Of a stretch of 64,000 nt of DNA, positions 26,886 to 35,219 are shown in pieces; positions within the stretch are counted from its first letter, which is position 1; the number at the start of each line of letters is the position of its first letter. This DNA is from Teichococcus vastitatis. GTDB lineage: Bacteria > Pseudomonadota > Alphaproteobacteria > Acetobacterales > Acetobacteraceae. Under the pieces are notes generated by a model. That model was given only the letters and a program-made list of their open reading frames with translations, was not told the origin of the DNA and did no database searches. Location: positions 186,001 through 250,000 of the forward strand of contig NZ_QXGS01000004.1 in assembly GCF_003604215.1 (NCBI RefSeq), written 5' to 3'. The position numbers were made by a program, and so were the translations under genes.

Positions 26886-28988
26886 TCACCCGGGCAGGAT
26901 CAGGCCATCGACGGCCACGGCGCCCTGCCCCGCGGGCCGCACGATCAGGGGATTGATCTCCGCCTCCGCCACCATGCCGTCCGGCAGGCAGGCGAGCAGC
27001 GACATGGCGCGGATGGCCCGCGCCAGGGCCTCGACGTCGCCTGGCGGCAGGTTGCGGAAGCCCTGGAGGGCACGCAGCTCCGGGATCGCCGCGATCATCT
27101 CCCGCGCCGTGTCCAGCGAGGCCGGCGCAAGGCGCACGGCGGTGCGGCGGGTCAGTTCCGCGGTGACCCCGCCGAGCCCGAGCACCACCACCGGCCCCAC
27201 CTCGGGGTCATACCGGTAGCCCAGGATAATTTCGGCGAGGCCCTGCTGCATGGGCGCGACCAGCACGCCCTCGATCCGGGCGGATGGAAAGGCGGCTCTC
27301 GCCCGGGCCAGGATCTCCCGGACGGCCGTGCCGATCTCCGGCCCGCGCTGGTGGAGCCGCACCAGACCGGCATCGGTCTTGTGGGCGATGTCGGGCGAGA
27401 CGATCTTGACCGCCGCCGGGCCCTCGAGGCCCGCGGCCCCCGCCGCATCGGCCACGATCCGGCTGCCGGGCCCCTCGATGCCCAGCGCCTCGAACACGGC
27501 GCAGGCCTCCGCCTCGTTCAGCCTGCGCGGTCCGTATCGCTGCAGCAGCGCCCGCGCGCCGTCGGGGATCTCCGCCGCCTCCGGGCGGCGGGGCGCCCGC
27601 CAGTTCAGATAGGCGTTCAGCGCGTCGGCGCAGGTTTCCGGCGTGCGGAATCCGGCCACGCCCGCCGCGTCGCAGATCGCCAGCGCCTCGTCCGCCTGCG
27701 GCGCGCAGAACACGCCGAGCGGCTTGCTGCCGTCATAGACCGAAAGGATGTTCTCGTTGACCTGGGCGGGCCGCAGCCGCGCCGTGGAGCCCAGCACGGC
27801 GACCACGGCGTCGCAATGGTCGCTCGCCACGATCTCGCGCAGCACCGTGGTGTACTGCCCCTTGCCGCCGCCCATGGGAAGGTCGATGAGCGGCGAGTCC
27901 GAAACCTCGATGCCCTGTTCCGCCAGGTGGCGGCGCATTTCCGGGGGCGGCCCCGCCACCTCGATGCCGAGCGATCCCAGCCGGTCCACCACCATGGCGG
28001 CGCCGCCCCCCGTTCCGGTCAGCACCGCGACGCGGCGCCCCTTCGGCGGTTGCCGGCCCATCACCAGGCGCGGCAGCTCCACCAGCCCGTCCAGCGTATC
28101 GACGCGCAGGATCCCGTTCTCGCGGAAGAAGGTGTCCGCCAGCTCGTCGCCGCCCACCATGGCGCCGGTATGCGAAACGGCGATCCGCCGTCCCAGCTCG
28201 GACCGGCCGAGCTTGTAGGCGATCACCGGCTTGCCCAGCTCATGCGCGCGGCGTGCGGCGCGGGCCAGCGCCCCGCCGTCCCGCAGCGTTTCGAGAAACA
28301 GCAGCACCGCCTTGGTGGCCGGGTCCTCCACCATCAGCGAGGCGATCTCACCGACCCCGAGATCGCATTCGTTGCCCACCGACACCAGCTTGGAGAAGGA
28401 CAGGCCGCGCGTCCGGCAGCGCGACAGCAGCGCGCCCATCATGCTGCCGCTCTGCGAGATCAGGCCCAGCGAACCGGGCTCCAGCGGCTCCGCCTCGACG
28501 GCCGCGTTGTTGGTGATGGGAATGCCATCGGTGACGTTGACCAGGCCGAGGCAGTTCGGCCCGACGAGCCGCACGCCGCCTTCCCGCGCCAGTGCCACCA
28601 GCCGCTGCTGCCGCAGCCGCCCCGCCTCGCCGGTTTCCGCGAAGCCGGCGCTGTAGATGGTGGCCACGCGCACGCCGCGCTCCGCGCAGCCGGCGATGGC
28701 CTGTTCCACCGCCGCGGGCGGCACCATCAGGAAGGCGTGGTCCACCGGCCCGGGCACGGCCCGGATGTCGGGATAGGCGGTTTCGCCGAAGATCTCCGTG
28801 CGGGCGGGGTTCACCGGCAGAATGCGGCCCGGGTAGCCGGCCTTCTGCAACACGCGCTGGGCACGCGACGTGTTCTTTGCCGGGTCCGCCGATGCGCCGA
28901 TCAGGGCGATGCTGCGCGGGCGGAACAGGGCTTCGGCCAGGGACGAAGGCGGGTGCGGCGGCGCATCGGTCATCACGATCTGGTCCAT
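26886..28988 (-). CDS. NDP-forming acyl-CoA synthetase (acetate-CoA ligase family)
   Basis: The 700-residue single-chain enzyme has, in order, a CoA-binding Rossmann domain ('SIALIGASADPAKNTSRA', from about residue 25), a succinyl-CoA ligase-like domain with the phospho-His loop 'SHTGAMVGGDELADTFF', and a C-terminal ATP-grasp region ('AAVKIVSPDIAHKTDAGLV'). It would activate a carboxylic acid to its CoA thioester using ATP or GTP and phosphate chemistry. It is the activation step for the crotonase and dehydrogenase flanking it. ATG 28988 is favoured by AGGAAA upstream; ATG 28973 is possible. Confidence 0.88.
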   Translation of the reverse strand: MDQIVMTDAPPHPPSSLAEALFRPRSIALIGASADPAKNTSRAQRVLQKAGYPGRILPVNPARTEIFGETAYPDIRAVPGPVDHAFLMVPPAAVEQAIAGCAERGVRVATIYSAGFAETGEAGRLRQQRLVALAREGGVRLVGPNCLGLVNVTDGIPITNNAAVEAEPLEPGSLGLISQSGSMMGALLSRCRTRGLSFSKLVSVGNECDLGVGEIASLMVEDPATKAVLLFLETLRDGGALARAARRAHELGKPVIAYKLGRSELGRRIAVSHTGAMVGGDELADTFFRENGILRVDTLDGLVELPRLVMGRQPPKGRRVAVLTGTGGGAAMVVDRLGSLGIEVAGPPPEMRRHLAEQGIEVSDSPLIDLPMGGGKGQYTTVLREIVASDHCDAVVAVLGSTARLRPAQVNENILSVYDGSKPLGVFCAPQADEALAICDAAGVAGFRTPETCADALNAYLNWRAPRRPEAAEIPDGARALLQRYGPRRLNEAEACAVFEALGIEGPGSRIVADAAGAAGLEGPAAVKIVSPDIAHKTDAGLVRLHQRGPEIGTAVREILARARAAFPSARIEGVLVAPMQQGLAEIILGYRYDPEVGPVVVLGLGGVTAELTRRTAVRLAPASLDTAREMIAAIPELRALQGFRNLPPGDVEALARAIRAMSLLACLPDGMVAEAEINPLIVRPAGQGAVAVDGLILPG

Positions 28989-29001
28989 TCCCTCGGTTTC
29001 C

Positions 29002-29808
29002 TCAGCGGCCCTGGAAGTCCGGCAGCCGGCGCTCGGCCATCGCGCGCCGGCCTTCCGCGAAATCCTCCATCCGGCGCTGCCACACCTGTTGCTCGAATTC
29101 GCGCTCGATGGCTTGGTCGAACAGGTCGGGCAGGCCGCGGCGCAAGGTGGCGCGCACGCTCTGCACCGCCTGGGGCTGGGATCGGCCGATCTCCTCGGCC
29201 AGCGCTTGGGCGCTGGCGAGCACGGCGTCGTGCGCCACCAGCTCGTCCAGCAGCCCGATCCGCAGCGCCTCCTCCCCACCGATGCGGCGGCCCGTGTAGA
29301 ACAGCAGGGCCGCCCGCTGCGGGCCGATCAGCCGCGGCAGCGTCGCCGACAAGGCAAAGCCGGGGTGAAAGCCGAGCCGGGTGAAATTTGCGGACAGCCG
29401 CGCTTCCGGGCAGCCGATGCGGAAATCCGCCACCAGCGCCAGGCCGAGCCCCGCGCCGATGGCCGCCCCCTGGATCGCGGCGACCACCGGCTTGCGGCAG
29501 CGGACCAGCCGTGCCGCCTGCCGGTACAGCGTGTCCCCCGGCGTCTCCGCCGGGCTGTCGAGGCCGCCGGAATCGCCGCTGGAGAAATCCGCCCCGGCGC
29601 AGAAATGCCGCCCCGCGCCCGCCAGCACCACCGCCCGCACGCCGGCATCGGCATCCAGGGCTTCCAGCGCCTCGGCCAACCCGGTGACCAGCTCGCGGTC
29701 GATGTGGTTGTTCGGCGGCCGGCCGAAGGTGATCGTGGCCACATGGCCCTGCCGCCCGACGCTCAGCGACGCGGCAGGGCCCGCCGCCCGCAGCGATTCC
29801 CGGTCCAT
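29002..29808 (-). CDS. Crotonase (enoyl-CoA hydratase/isomerase) family protein
   Basis: The 268-residue product has the crotonase oxyanion-hole motifs 'HFCAGADFSS' and 'AAIGAGLGLALVADFRI'. Both Glu residues that activate water in true hydratases are missing: the first position is Gly ('GLGLALV') and the second is Phe ('SANFTRLGFHPG'). It is therefore more likely an isomerase, hydrolase or C-C bond enzyme acting on a CoA ester. A strong GGGAGG site precedes ATG 29808. It is the promoter-proximal gene of the synthetase/dehydrogenase operon, transcribed from a promoter containing a GntR operator. Confidence 0.85.
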   Translation of the reverse strand: MDRESLRAAGPAASLSVGRQGHVATITFGRPPNNHIDRELVTGLAEALEALDADAGVRAVVLAGAGRHFCAGADFSSGDSGGLDSPAETPGDTLYRQAARLVRCRKPVVAAIQGAAIGAGLGLALVADFRIGCPEARLSANFTRLGFHPGFALSATLPRLIGPQRAALLFYTGRRIGGEEALRIGLLDELVAHDAVLASAQALAEEIGRSQPQAVQSVRATLRRGLPDLFDQAIEREFEQQVWQRRMEDFAEGRRAMAERRLPDFQGR

Positions 29809-29881
29809 GCTGTCCTCCCTTGGCCGCCGCTTCGCTGGCGCGGCGCTGCCGGGCCCGGGCGCTTGCCCCGGCTTTCCTGTT

Positions 29882-29910
29882 CTTATAAAGTTGTACGTAC
29901 AACACGACAA
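29882..29910 (-). promoter_or_regulatory. Promoter of the crotonase operon with internal operator
   Basis: On the minus strand a -35 box TTGTCG (29905-29910) and a -10 box TATAAG (29882-29887) are separated by exactly 17 bases. The spacer holds a perfect 14-base palindrome, GTTGTACGTACAAC (29890-29903), matching the TGTA-N2-TACA style of HutC-type GntR operators. Repressor bound here would physically block RNA polymerase. The regulator is most likely the GntR gene ending at 31432. Confidence 0.65.
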
Positions 29911-29943
29911 GATCCGGTGCGAGCCGGAACGGGAGTTGCGCCC

Positions 29944-31389
29944 ATGAACCTCCTCAGCCCCACCGCCCTGCAACCCACCGGGCAGCACGGCGGCGCCGGC
30001 CCCACCGCCAGCCTGGCCGCCTTCGCCGCCGGGCTGCGCTTCGAGGCCATCGACACCCAGGCCCGCCAGGCGGCGCGGCGACACCTGATCGACACCCTCG
30101 GCGCGATGATCGCCGGCGCCGGACAGGCGGCCACGCGTTCTGGCCAGAACGCCATGCGGGCGGCCATGGCGGGCGCCGGGCCGGTGCCGGTGCCGGGGCT
30201 GGCCGAGCGGTATGATGCGCTGAACGCCGCCTGGCTCGGCGGCACCAGCGCGCATGGCCTGGAACTGGATGACGGCCATCGCCCTGGCTCCGTTCATCCC
30301 GGCGCGGTGGTGGTTCCCGCCGCCATCAGCCTCGCCAGTCTGCGCCGCTCCTCCGGCACGGAATTGCTGACCGCCATGGTGGCTGGCTACGAGGCGTGCT
30401 GCAGGATCGCCGCGGCCAGCCACCCGCGGGCGCGCTGGCGAGGCTTCCACAACACCGGAACCGCCGGGGTCTTCGGGGCCGCCGTTGCCGGCGCCTCGCT
30501 GATGAAGATGGACGCGGCGGCGACGGAGAACGCCATCGGCACCGCTGCCTCCTACGCCGCCGGCCTGTTCACCTTTCTGGGCGGCGGCGACGTGAAGCGC
30601 ACCCATCCCGGCCACGCGGCGCGCGAGGGGCTGATGTCCGCCCTGCTGACCGAGGCCGGATTGCCAGGGCCGTGCGGCGCGCTGGAGATGAAAGAAGGCT
30701 ATTTCAACGCCTATGCCGGCGGCGACACCGGCGCCTTCGAGGCCACAGCGGTGGATCTGATGCAGGCGGGCGGCCACCACCCGGACAGTCCCCTGGCCGT
30801 GGCCAATTGCTACATCAAGCCGCATGCCTGCTGCCGCCACATTCATCCCGGCATCGATGCCGTCCTCGCCATCATGGCGGAGGATGGCGTGACCGCTGGG
30901 CAGGTGGACCGCGTGGAGATCGGCAGCTACGCCATCGCCGCCGCGCATGGCGCCGTGGGCTGGACGGAGATGACCACGGCGCAGATGAGCTTTCCCTTCG
31001 TGATCGCCACGGCACTGCGCCACGGCCGCGTCAGCCTGGGCGACTTCAGCGCCGCTCACCGCGCCGACCCGGAAACGGTGGCGCTGACACGCCGCATCAC
31101 CGTCGGCGTCGACCCGGAATGCGAGAATGATTATCCGGCGAAGCGCAGCGCCCGGGTGGCGATCGTCACCCGGGATGGCCGCACGCTGCGGCGCCACGTT
31201 CCGGAACCCTTCGGCGGCGCCCGCAACCGGCTGTCCGACACGGCGGTGGGCGCGAAGTTCCTGGATCTCGCCGCACCCGTCATCGGTGCGGCGGCGGCCG
31301 GCCGGGCCCTCGAGGCCTTGTGGAACATCGACCGCGCCGCCGATGTGTCACCGGTCCTGGAGGCCCTCGCCCGCATCCCGCCCGCCTGA
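29944..31389 (+). CDS. MmgE/PrpD-family protein
   Basis: The 481-residue protein belongs to the family of 2-methylcitrate dehydratase and cis-aconitate decarboxylase. Visible signatures are 'GTSAHGLELDDGHRPGSVHPG' near residue 100, 'TGTAGVFGAAVAGASL', 'KRTHPGHAAREG' and 'KPHACCRHIHPG'. It would act on a tricarboxylate or related acid; the exact reaction is unknown. It is divergent from the crotonase operon across a 135-base region with a GntR palindrome and is followed by the convergent GntR gene. The shared operator links it to the acyl-CoA genes. Confidence 0.86.
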   Translation: MNLLSPTALQPTGQHGGAGPTASLAAFAAGLRFEAIDTQARQAARRHLIDTLGAMIAGAGQAATRSGQNAMRAAMAGAGPVPVPGLAERYDALNAAWLGGTSAHGLELDDGHRPGSVHPGAVVVPAAISLASLRRSSGTELLTAMVAGYEACCRIAAASHPRARWRGFHNTGTAGVFGAAVAGASLMKMDAAATENAIGTAASYAAGLFTFLGGGDVKRTHPGHAAREGLMSALLTEAGLPGPCGALEMKEGYFNAYAGGDTGAFEATAVDLMQAGGHHPDSPLAVANCYIKPHACCRHIHPGIDAVLAIMAEDGVTAGQVDRVEIGSYAIAAAHGAVGWTEMTTAQMSFPFVIATALRHGRVSLGDFSAAHRADPETVALTRRITVGVDPECENDYPAKRSARVAIVTRDGRTLRRHVPEPFGGARNRLSDTAVGAKFLDLAAPVIGAAAAGRALEALWNIDRAADVSPVLEALARIPPA

Positions 31390-31393
31390 CGGC

Positions 31394-31432
31394 GCCGGGC
31401 CGGGCCGCGGGGGGGGGGCCTCCCCGCCCGGC
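31394..31432. repeat. Inverted repeat with a ten-G tract between convergent genes
   Basis: GCCGGGC (31394-31400) pairs with GCCCGGC (31426-31432), and the loop contains ten consecutive G (31409-31418). It lies between the mmgE-like stop and the gntR stop and could act as a two-way terminator. The long G run is unusual in this window and prone to slippage. Confidence 0.45.
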
Positions 31433-32262
31433 TAGGTTTCGCCGTCCGCCGAGCCGAGGCGCAGCGCATAGGCGAAGCGATCCGCTGCGGCATGGTAGTT
31501 GTCGGTGGCTTCCAGCAGCGTGCCGTCCGACGCCAGGAAGCGCCGCCGGATATGCAGCCCCGGCGATCCGGCCGGCACCGAGAAGCGCTGCGCGATGCCC
31601 TCCGGCAGGGCAATGGCGGTGATTTCCTGCAGCACCTCGGCCACGGCGATCCCCATGCGCTGCGCAATGAGGCGGTAGGCCGGCGTGCTCACCAGCTCCG
31701 GCAGGGTGGTCACGGCGGCGAAGCGGGCCGCCACATGCAGCTCCACCACGGAGATCGGCGGGCGCGTCCGGTCCTCGGGCCAGCGCAGCCCGTGCAGATG
31801 TACCCATTGGCTGCCCGCTTCCGCCCCGATGCGCTCGGCATAGGCGGCATCCGCCGTCACGGTTTCGCGCAACAGCACCTCGAGCCGCGTGGGCGTCGAA
31901 TACCCCATCACGTCGGTGACGGAGCGCACCGCCAGCAGGTAATCGCTGCGCGGCTGGTCGGCGATGACGCGGGTGCCCACGCCCTGCGCGCCCGCCACCA
32001 GCCCGAGCTCCCGCAGGCGGCGCAGCGCCTGCCGCACGGTGGAGCGGCTGACGGCGAAATGCTGGGATAGTTCCTGTTCCGTCGGCAGCAGCGAGCCGAT
32101 CGGCCGCCGCTTCTCCAGGATCTCGCCGGCCAGGGCCGCGGCGACGCTGGCATAGCGGGGCTGGGCCTCGTTGATCAGCTGGCTGACCGCCGCTGGCAGG
32201 CGGGATGCGCCGGCGTCCCAGGCAGGCAGCCGGCTGCGGATCTGCGACTTGGTTCTGGACAT
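31432..32262 (-). CDS. GntR-family regulator, HutC subfamily (UTRA domain)
   Basis: The 276-residue protein has a GntR winged helix ('GSLLPTEQELSQHFAVSRST', from about residue 45) and a UTRA ligand-binding domain ('QWVHLHGLRWPEDRTRPPIS', 'LHIRRRFLASDGTLLEATDN'). HutC-type proteins repress catabolic operons and bind TGTA-N2-TACA palindromes. Matching sites lie in its own promoter region and in the crotonase promoter. It is divergent from a Bug receptor gene. The regulon is therefore predicted to join receptor, MmgE/PrpD and acyl-CoA genes. The start at 32262 is where family homology begins. Confidence 0.88.
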   Translation of the reverse strand: MSRTKSQIRSRLPAWDAGASRLPAAVSQLINEAQPRYASVAAALAGEILEKRRPIGSLLPTEQELSQHFAVSRSTVRQALRRLRELGLVAGAQGVGTRVIADQPRSDYLLAVRSVTDVMGYSTPTRLEVLLRETVTADAAYAERIGAEAGSQWVHLHGLRWPEDRTRPPISVVELHVAARFAAVTTLPELVSTPAYRLIAQRMGIAVAEVLQEITAIALPEGIAQRFSVPAGSPGLHIRRRFLASDGTLLEATDNYHAAADRFAYALRLGSADGET

Positions 32263-32288
32263 GCTTGGTTCACTTGTCTGCCTCGAGA

Positions 32289-32317
32289 TAGATACCGTTA
32301 TTCGTACAAGAGCACAA
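32289..32317 (-). promoter_or_regulatory. Promoter of the HutC-type gntR gene with internal operator
   Basis: A minus-strand -35 box TTGTGC (32312-32317) and a weak -10 box TATCTA (32289-32294) are 17 bases apart. The spacer contains TTGTACGAATAA (32298-32309), which matches 10 of 12 bases of the perfect palindrome at 29891-29902. This suggests autoregulation and control of the divergent Bug receptor gene. Confidence 0.52.
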
Positions 32318-32361
32318 CTTGCCATGATTGGCCTGCCCATGTGCCTCAGCGGAGGATGTTC

Positions 32362-33339
32362 ATGAAAGCCCTGATCGGCCGGCGCGGCCTTGTCGTCGGC
32401 GCTTCCAGCCTCGCCCTTCCAGCCCTCTGGACGCGCTCCGCGGCGGCGGACTGGCCGGACCGGCCGATCCGCCTGGTGGTGCCCTACACGCCGGGCGGCA
32501 GCAACGACGCCATCGCGCGCCCGCTCGCCGAGGCGCTGCAGGGCGCGCTCGGCAAGCCGGTCATCGTCGAGAACCGGCCCGGCGCCGGCAGCACGTTGGG
32601 CGGCGGCTTCGTCGCGAACTCGCCACCGGATGGCTACACCTTTCTGCTGGCCTCCACCTCCTTCGCCACCAGCTCCACCTACCTCAAGACGCCCTATGAC
32701 GCGCTGGAAAGCTTTGATCCGGTGGCGCGCATCTGCCTCGCCCCCATGCTGATCGTGACCAAGCCGAACGGGTTCCCGAACATGCGGGCGCTGATCGAGG
32801 CGGCGCGGGAGGGGGCCGGCCGGGTGCAGTATGCCATGGCGGGCATGGGGGCGGTCGGCCACTTCACCATGGAGGCCTTCAATGCCGCGGCCCAGCTGAA
32901 GATGGAGCCGGTGCCTTATTCCGGCATCTCACCCGCGCAGGCCGACCTGCTGGCCGGGCGGGTGGACATCATGGTCACCACCCTCGCCTCCATCAGCAAT
33001 CTCGTCAGCAGCAATCAGATCCCCCTCCTCGCCTACACCAGCAGCGAGCGGATGGATTACGCCCCGCAGATCCCCACGGTGAAGGAAGCTGCCGGCATCG
33101 ATTTCGCGGTGGACGTCTGGTGGGGCGTGCTGGCCCCCAAGGGCACGCCGGCGCCCCTGCGGGACACCATGAACCGGGCCATCAACCAAGCCATCGCAAC
33201 GGAACGGTACACGAAGTTCCTCGCCGTCGAAGGGGCGAAGCCCATGCCGCAGAGCCCGGCCGAGTTCGGCCGCTTCGTGGCCGCTGACATCGCGCGCTGG
33301 CGGAAGCTGGCGCAGGATTTAAACATCCGGGCCAGCTGA
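32362..33339 (+). CDS. Bug/TctC-family periplasmic solute receptor
   Basis: The 325-residue protein has a signal peptide ending near 'RSAAADWPDRP' and Bug motifs 'LVVPYTPGGSNDAIARPLAE', 'VIVENRPGAGSTLGG' and 'DVWWGVLAPKGTPAP'. The second ATG (32362) is chosen because GGAGG lies six bases before it, while the first ATG directly abuts that site. It is divergent from the GntR gene and probably binds the acid that the nearby synthetase and MmgE/PrpD genes process (inference). Confidence 0.88.
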   Translation: MKALIGRRGLVVGASSLALPALWTRSAAADWPDRPIRLVVPYTPGGSNDAIARPLAEALQGALGKPVIVENRPGAGSTLGGGFVANSPPDGYTFLLASTSFATSSTYLKTPYDALESFDPVARICLAPMLIVTKPNGFPNMRALIEAAREGAGRVQYAMAGMGAVGHFTMEAFNAAAQLKMEPVPYSGISPAQADLLAGRVDIMVTTLASISNLVSSNQIPLLAYTSSERMDYAPQIPTVKEAAGIDFAVDVWWGVLAPKGTPAPLRDTMNRAINQAIATERYTKFLAVEGAKPMPQSPAEFGRFVAADIARWRKLAQDLNIRAS

Positions 33340-33488
33340 TCCCTTCGTCCGCGCGGCCTTCCACCGGATCCCCCGCCGGCATCCGGGCCAACCCGGCGAG
33401 GCGGTCACCTCCCGCCGGAACTGCGGCGGGGCTGCCGCCGGCGCGAACCGGCCGCCACGCCCTGCGGCCGCTCCACTTGGTGGTTGCC

Positions 33489-33532
33489 CGCCGGCCCGTC
33501 CGCCGCGGCAGCCCTCGGCCAACGGGCCGGCG
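33489..33532. terminator. Long-stem hairpin between convergent genes
   Basis: An 11-base perfect stem (33489-33499 with 33522-33532) with a 22-base loop lies between the Bug gene and the opposing unknown gene. It may end transcription of one or both; no T run. Confidence 0.35.
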
Positions 33533-33554
33533 AAGGACGCCGCCCTGCCGGCGG

Positions 33555-34070
33555 TCAGGAGAACAGCCAGCCCCCATCCTGCGCGGCCAGCCAGGCGTTG
33601 ACGCCGGCGGCGTCCTCCGCATCCAATCCCGCGAGCCCCTCGCCGATGTCGCGAATGGCCTCGCCGGCGATCGCCAGAAGCGCTTCGGGGGGCAGAAGAT
33701 CAAGATCGCCGCGGGCGGCAAGCTGCTCCACCATGGCCAGGGTGGCTGCTCCGCCATAGAGGCCAGCGCCGGCGTCGATCATGCCGGGATCGACCGCCTG
33801 GATCGCCTGGATCAAAGCCAGGTCGGCAGCGGATTGCTCCGCCGCTGTTGCCGCGGCGCCCGAGGCCGCATCATGGTCCTGGAACGCCTGGTCCAGCGCG
33901 TCGACCGGCACCGGGTTGGCTGGCGCAGGATTGGGGGAGTCAAGAAATTGCCCCGCCGAATACGAGGGGCCGCCGAAATTGCCATAGGTCGGGGCCGAAA
34001 CCGGGTGATCGTCGTGGCCAGGAAAATCCAGGTTGACGTGGAACGGATTGTGCCAGTTGACCGCGGACAT
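33555..34070 (-). CDS. Unknown acidic protein with an HD motif
   Basis: The 171-residue protein has an N-terminal region rich in Gly, Pro, Asn and His ('NWHNPFHVNLDFPGHDDHP'), a segment 'PVDALDQAFQDHDAA', and an Ala-rich acidic helical tail. No signal peptide is evident. The 'D-LD-x-x-F-x-x-HD' pattern resembles the catalytic His-Asp helix of phospholipase A2-like proteins, but the paired Cys and calcium loop are not seen, so this is only a hint. GGGAGAA precedes ATG 34070. It is divergent from the methyltransferase gene. Confidence 0.6.
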   Translation of the reverse strand: MSAVNWHNPFHVNLDFPGHDDHPVSAPTYGNFGGPSYSAGQFLDSPNPAPANPVPVDALDQAFQDHDAASGAAATAAEQSAADLALIQAIQAVDPGMIDAGAGLYGGAATLAMVEQLAARGDLDLLPPEALLAIAGEAIRDIGEGLAGLDAEDAAGVNAWLAAQDGGWLFS

Positions 34071-34325
34071 GGGGGTTCTCCCGTTGAATGGCGCAAAGGA
34101 AGCGAAGCCCCGCCACCCGAAGAAGGCAAGGCCAATCAGGGTCCGGCCCCGATGATAGTGCCGCGTGCCCCTCCGGGTCGCGGATCCCCGAGTTGCCACG
34201 CCTCCGCCTGTTCCTCAGCCGGAGAAAATGAATTCCGCTCCGGCAAAAAGACAACCAAGATCGAGGCAAGACCGCGTCGCCGGCATCGCCCGGTGGTGAT
34301 CCGCAGCTCTGACCGGGTGCTTCCA

Positions 34326-35219
34326 ATGGCCGCAGAAGCCGATGACACGGGCGCTTCTGACCGCATGGCCCACTGGAGAGCCTTCTACGCCCGCTACGTG
34401 GCGGCCAGGGGCGCCGTCGACGATGCCCGCGTCGAGCAAGCCTTCGCCGCCGTTCCGCGCGAGCCCTTCGCCGGACCCGGACCCTGGTCGATCCTGGCGG
34501 TCAGCCCGTGGCGCAGCGGCGCGGCCCGCTCGGGCTATGTGCGGACACCGGGCGCGGATCCCGCCTTCCTGTACCAGGATGTGCTGGTCGCGCTCGACCC
34601 GGCGCGCGGGATCAACATCGGCGAGCCCGCCCTGCATGCGCGCTGCCTGGATGCCTGCGCACCGCAAAGGGGGGAAACGGTTGTGCAGGTCGGCGCCGGA
34701 AGCGGATACTACACGGCCATCCTGTGTGAGCTTGTTGGACCCCAGGGGCGGGTTCATGCCTTCGAGATCGACCCCGATCTGGCCAGGAAAGCCGTGGCCA
34801 ATCTGGCACCCTGGCCATGGGCCGAGGTGCTGGCGCGGTCCGGCACGGCGGAAGCCCTGCCGCCGGCCGACCTGATCTATGTGAATGCCGGCATCACCCA
34901 GCCGAGTCCGGTATGGCTGGACGCCTTGCGTCCCGGTGGACGGCTGCTGTTTCCGCTCCAGCCCGAGGGCGGCTTCGGCGGCATGCTGCTCGTGAAGCGT
35001 CCGCCGGGGACGGAACGGGCATGGCCAGCGGAATTCGTGTCCCGCGCCAGCTTCATCGCCTGCCAGGCACAGCAGGATCAGGTGGTCGGGCGGAAGCTGG
35101 AGGCGACCTTCCAGGCGGGAGGCTGGTCCAGGGTGCGCAGCCTCCGTTTGGAGGGCGAGGCGGATCAGACCTGCTGGCTGGATGGAGGAAGCTGGTGGCT
35201 CTCCACCGCGTCAGGCTGA
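34326..35219 (+). CDS. Protein-L-isoaspartate O-methyltransferase-like protein
   Basis: The 297-residue protein has the SAM motif 'VVQVGAGSGYYTAIL' and the PCMT-like preceding region ('GEPALHARCLDACAPQRGE'), then 'PPADLIYVNAGITQPSPVWLDALRPGGRLLFPL'. The family repairs isoaspartyl residues, but this member is longer than the usual 210-220 residues and diverges in its last 80 residues, so it may act on another substrate. No strong ribosome site was found; ATG 34365 is an alternative start. Confidence 0.72.
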   Translation: MAAEADDTGASDRMAHWRAFYARYVAARGAVDDARVEQAFAAVPREPFAGPGPWSILAVSPWRSGAARSGYVRTPGADPAFLYQDVLVALDPARGINIGEPALHARCLDACAPQRGETVVQVGAGSGYYTAILCELVGPQGRVHAFEIDPDLARKAVANLAPWPWAEVLARSGTAEALPPADLIYVNAGITQPSPVWLDALRPGGRLLFPLQPEGGFGGMLLVKRPPGTERAWPAEFVSRASFIACQAQQDQVVGRKLEATFQAGGWSRVRSLRLEGEADQTCWLDGGSWWLSTASG

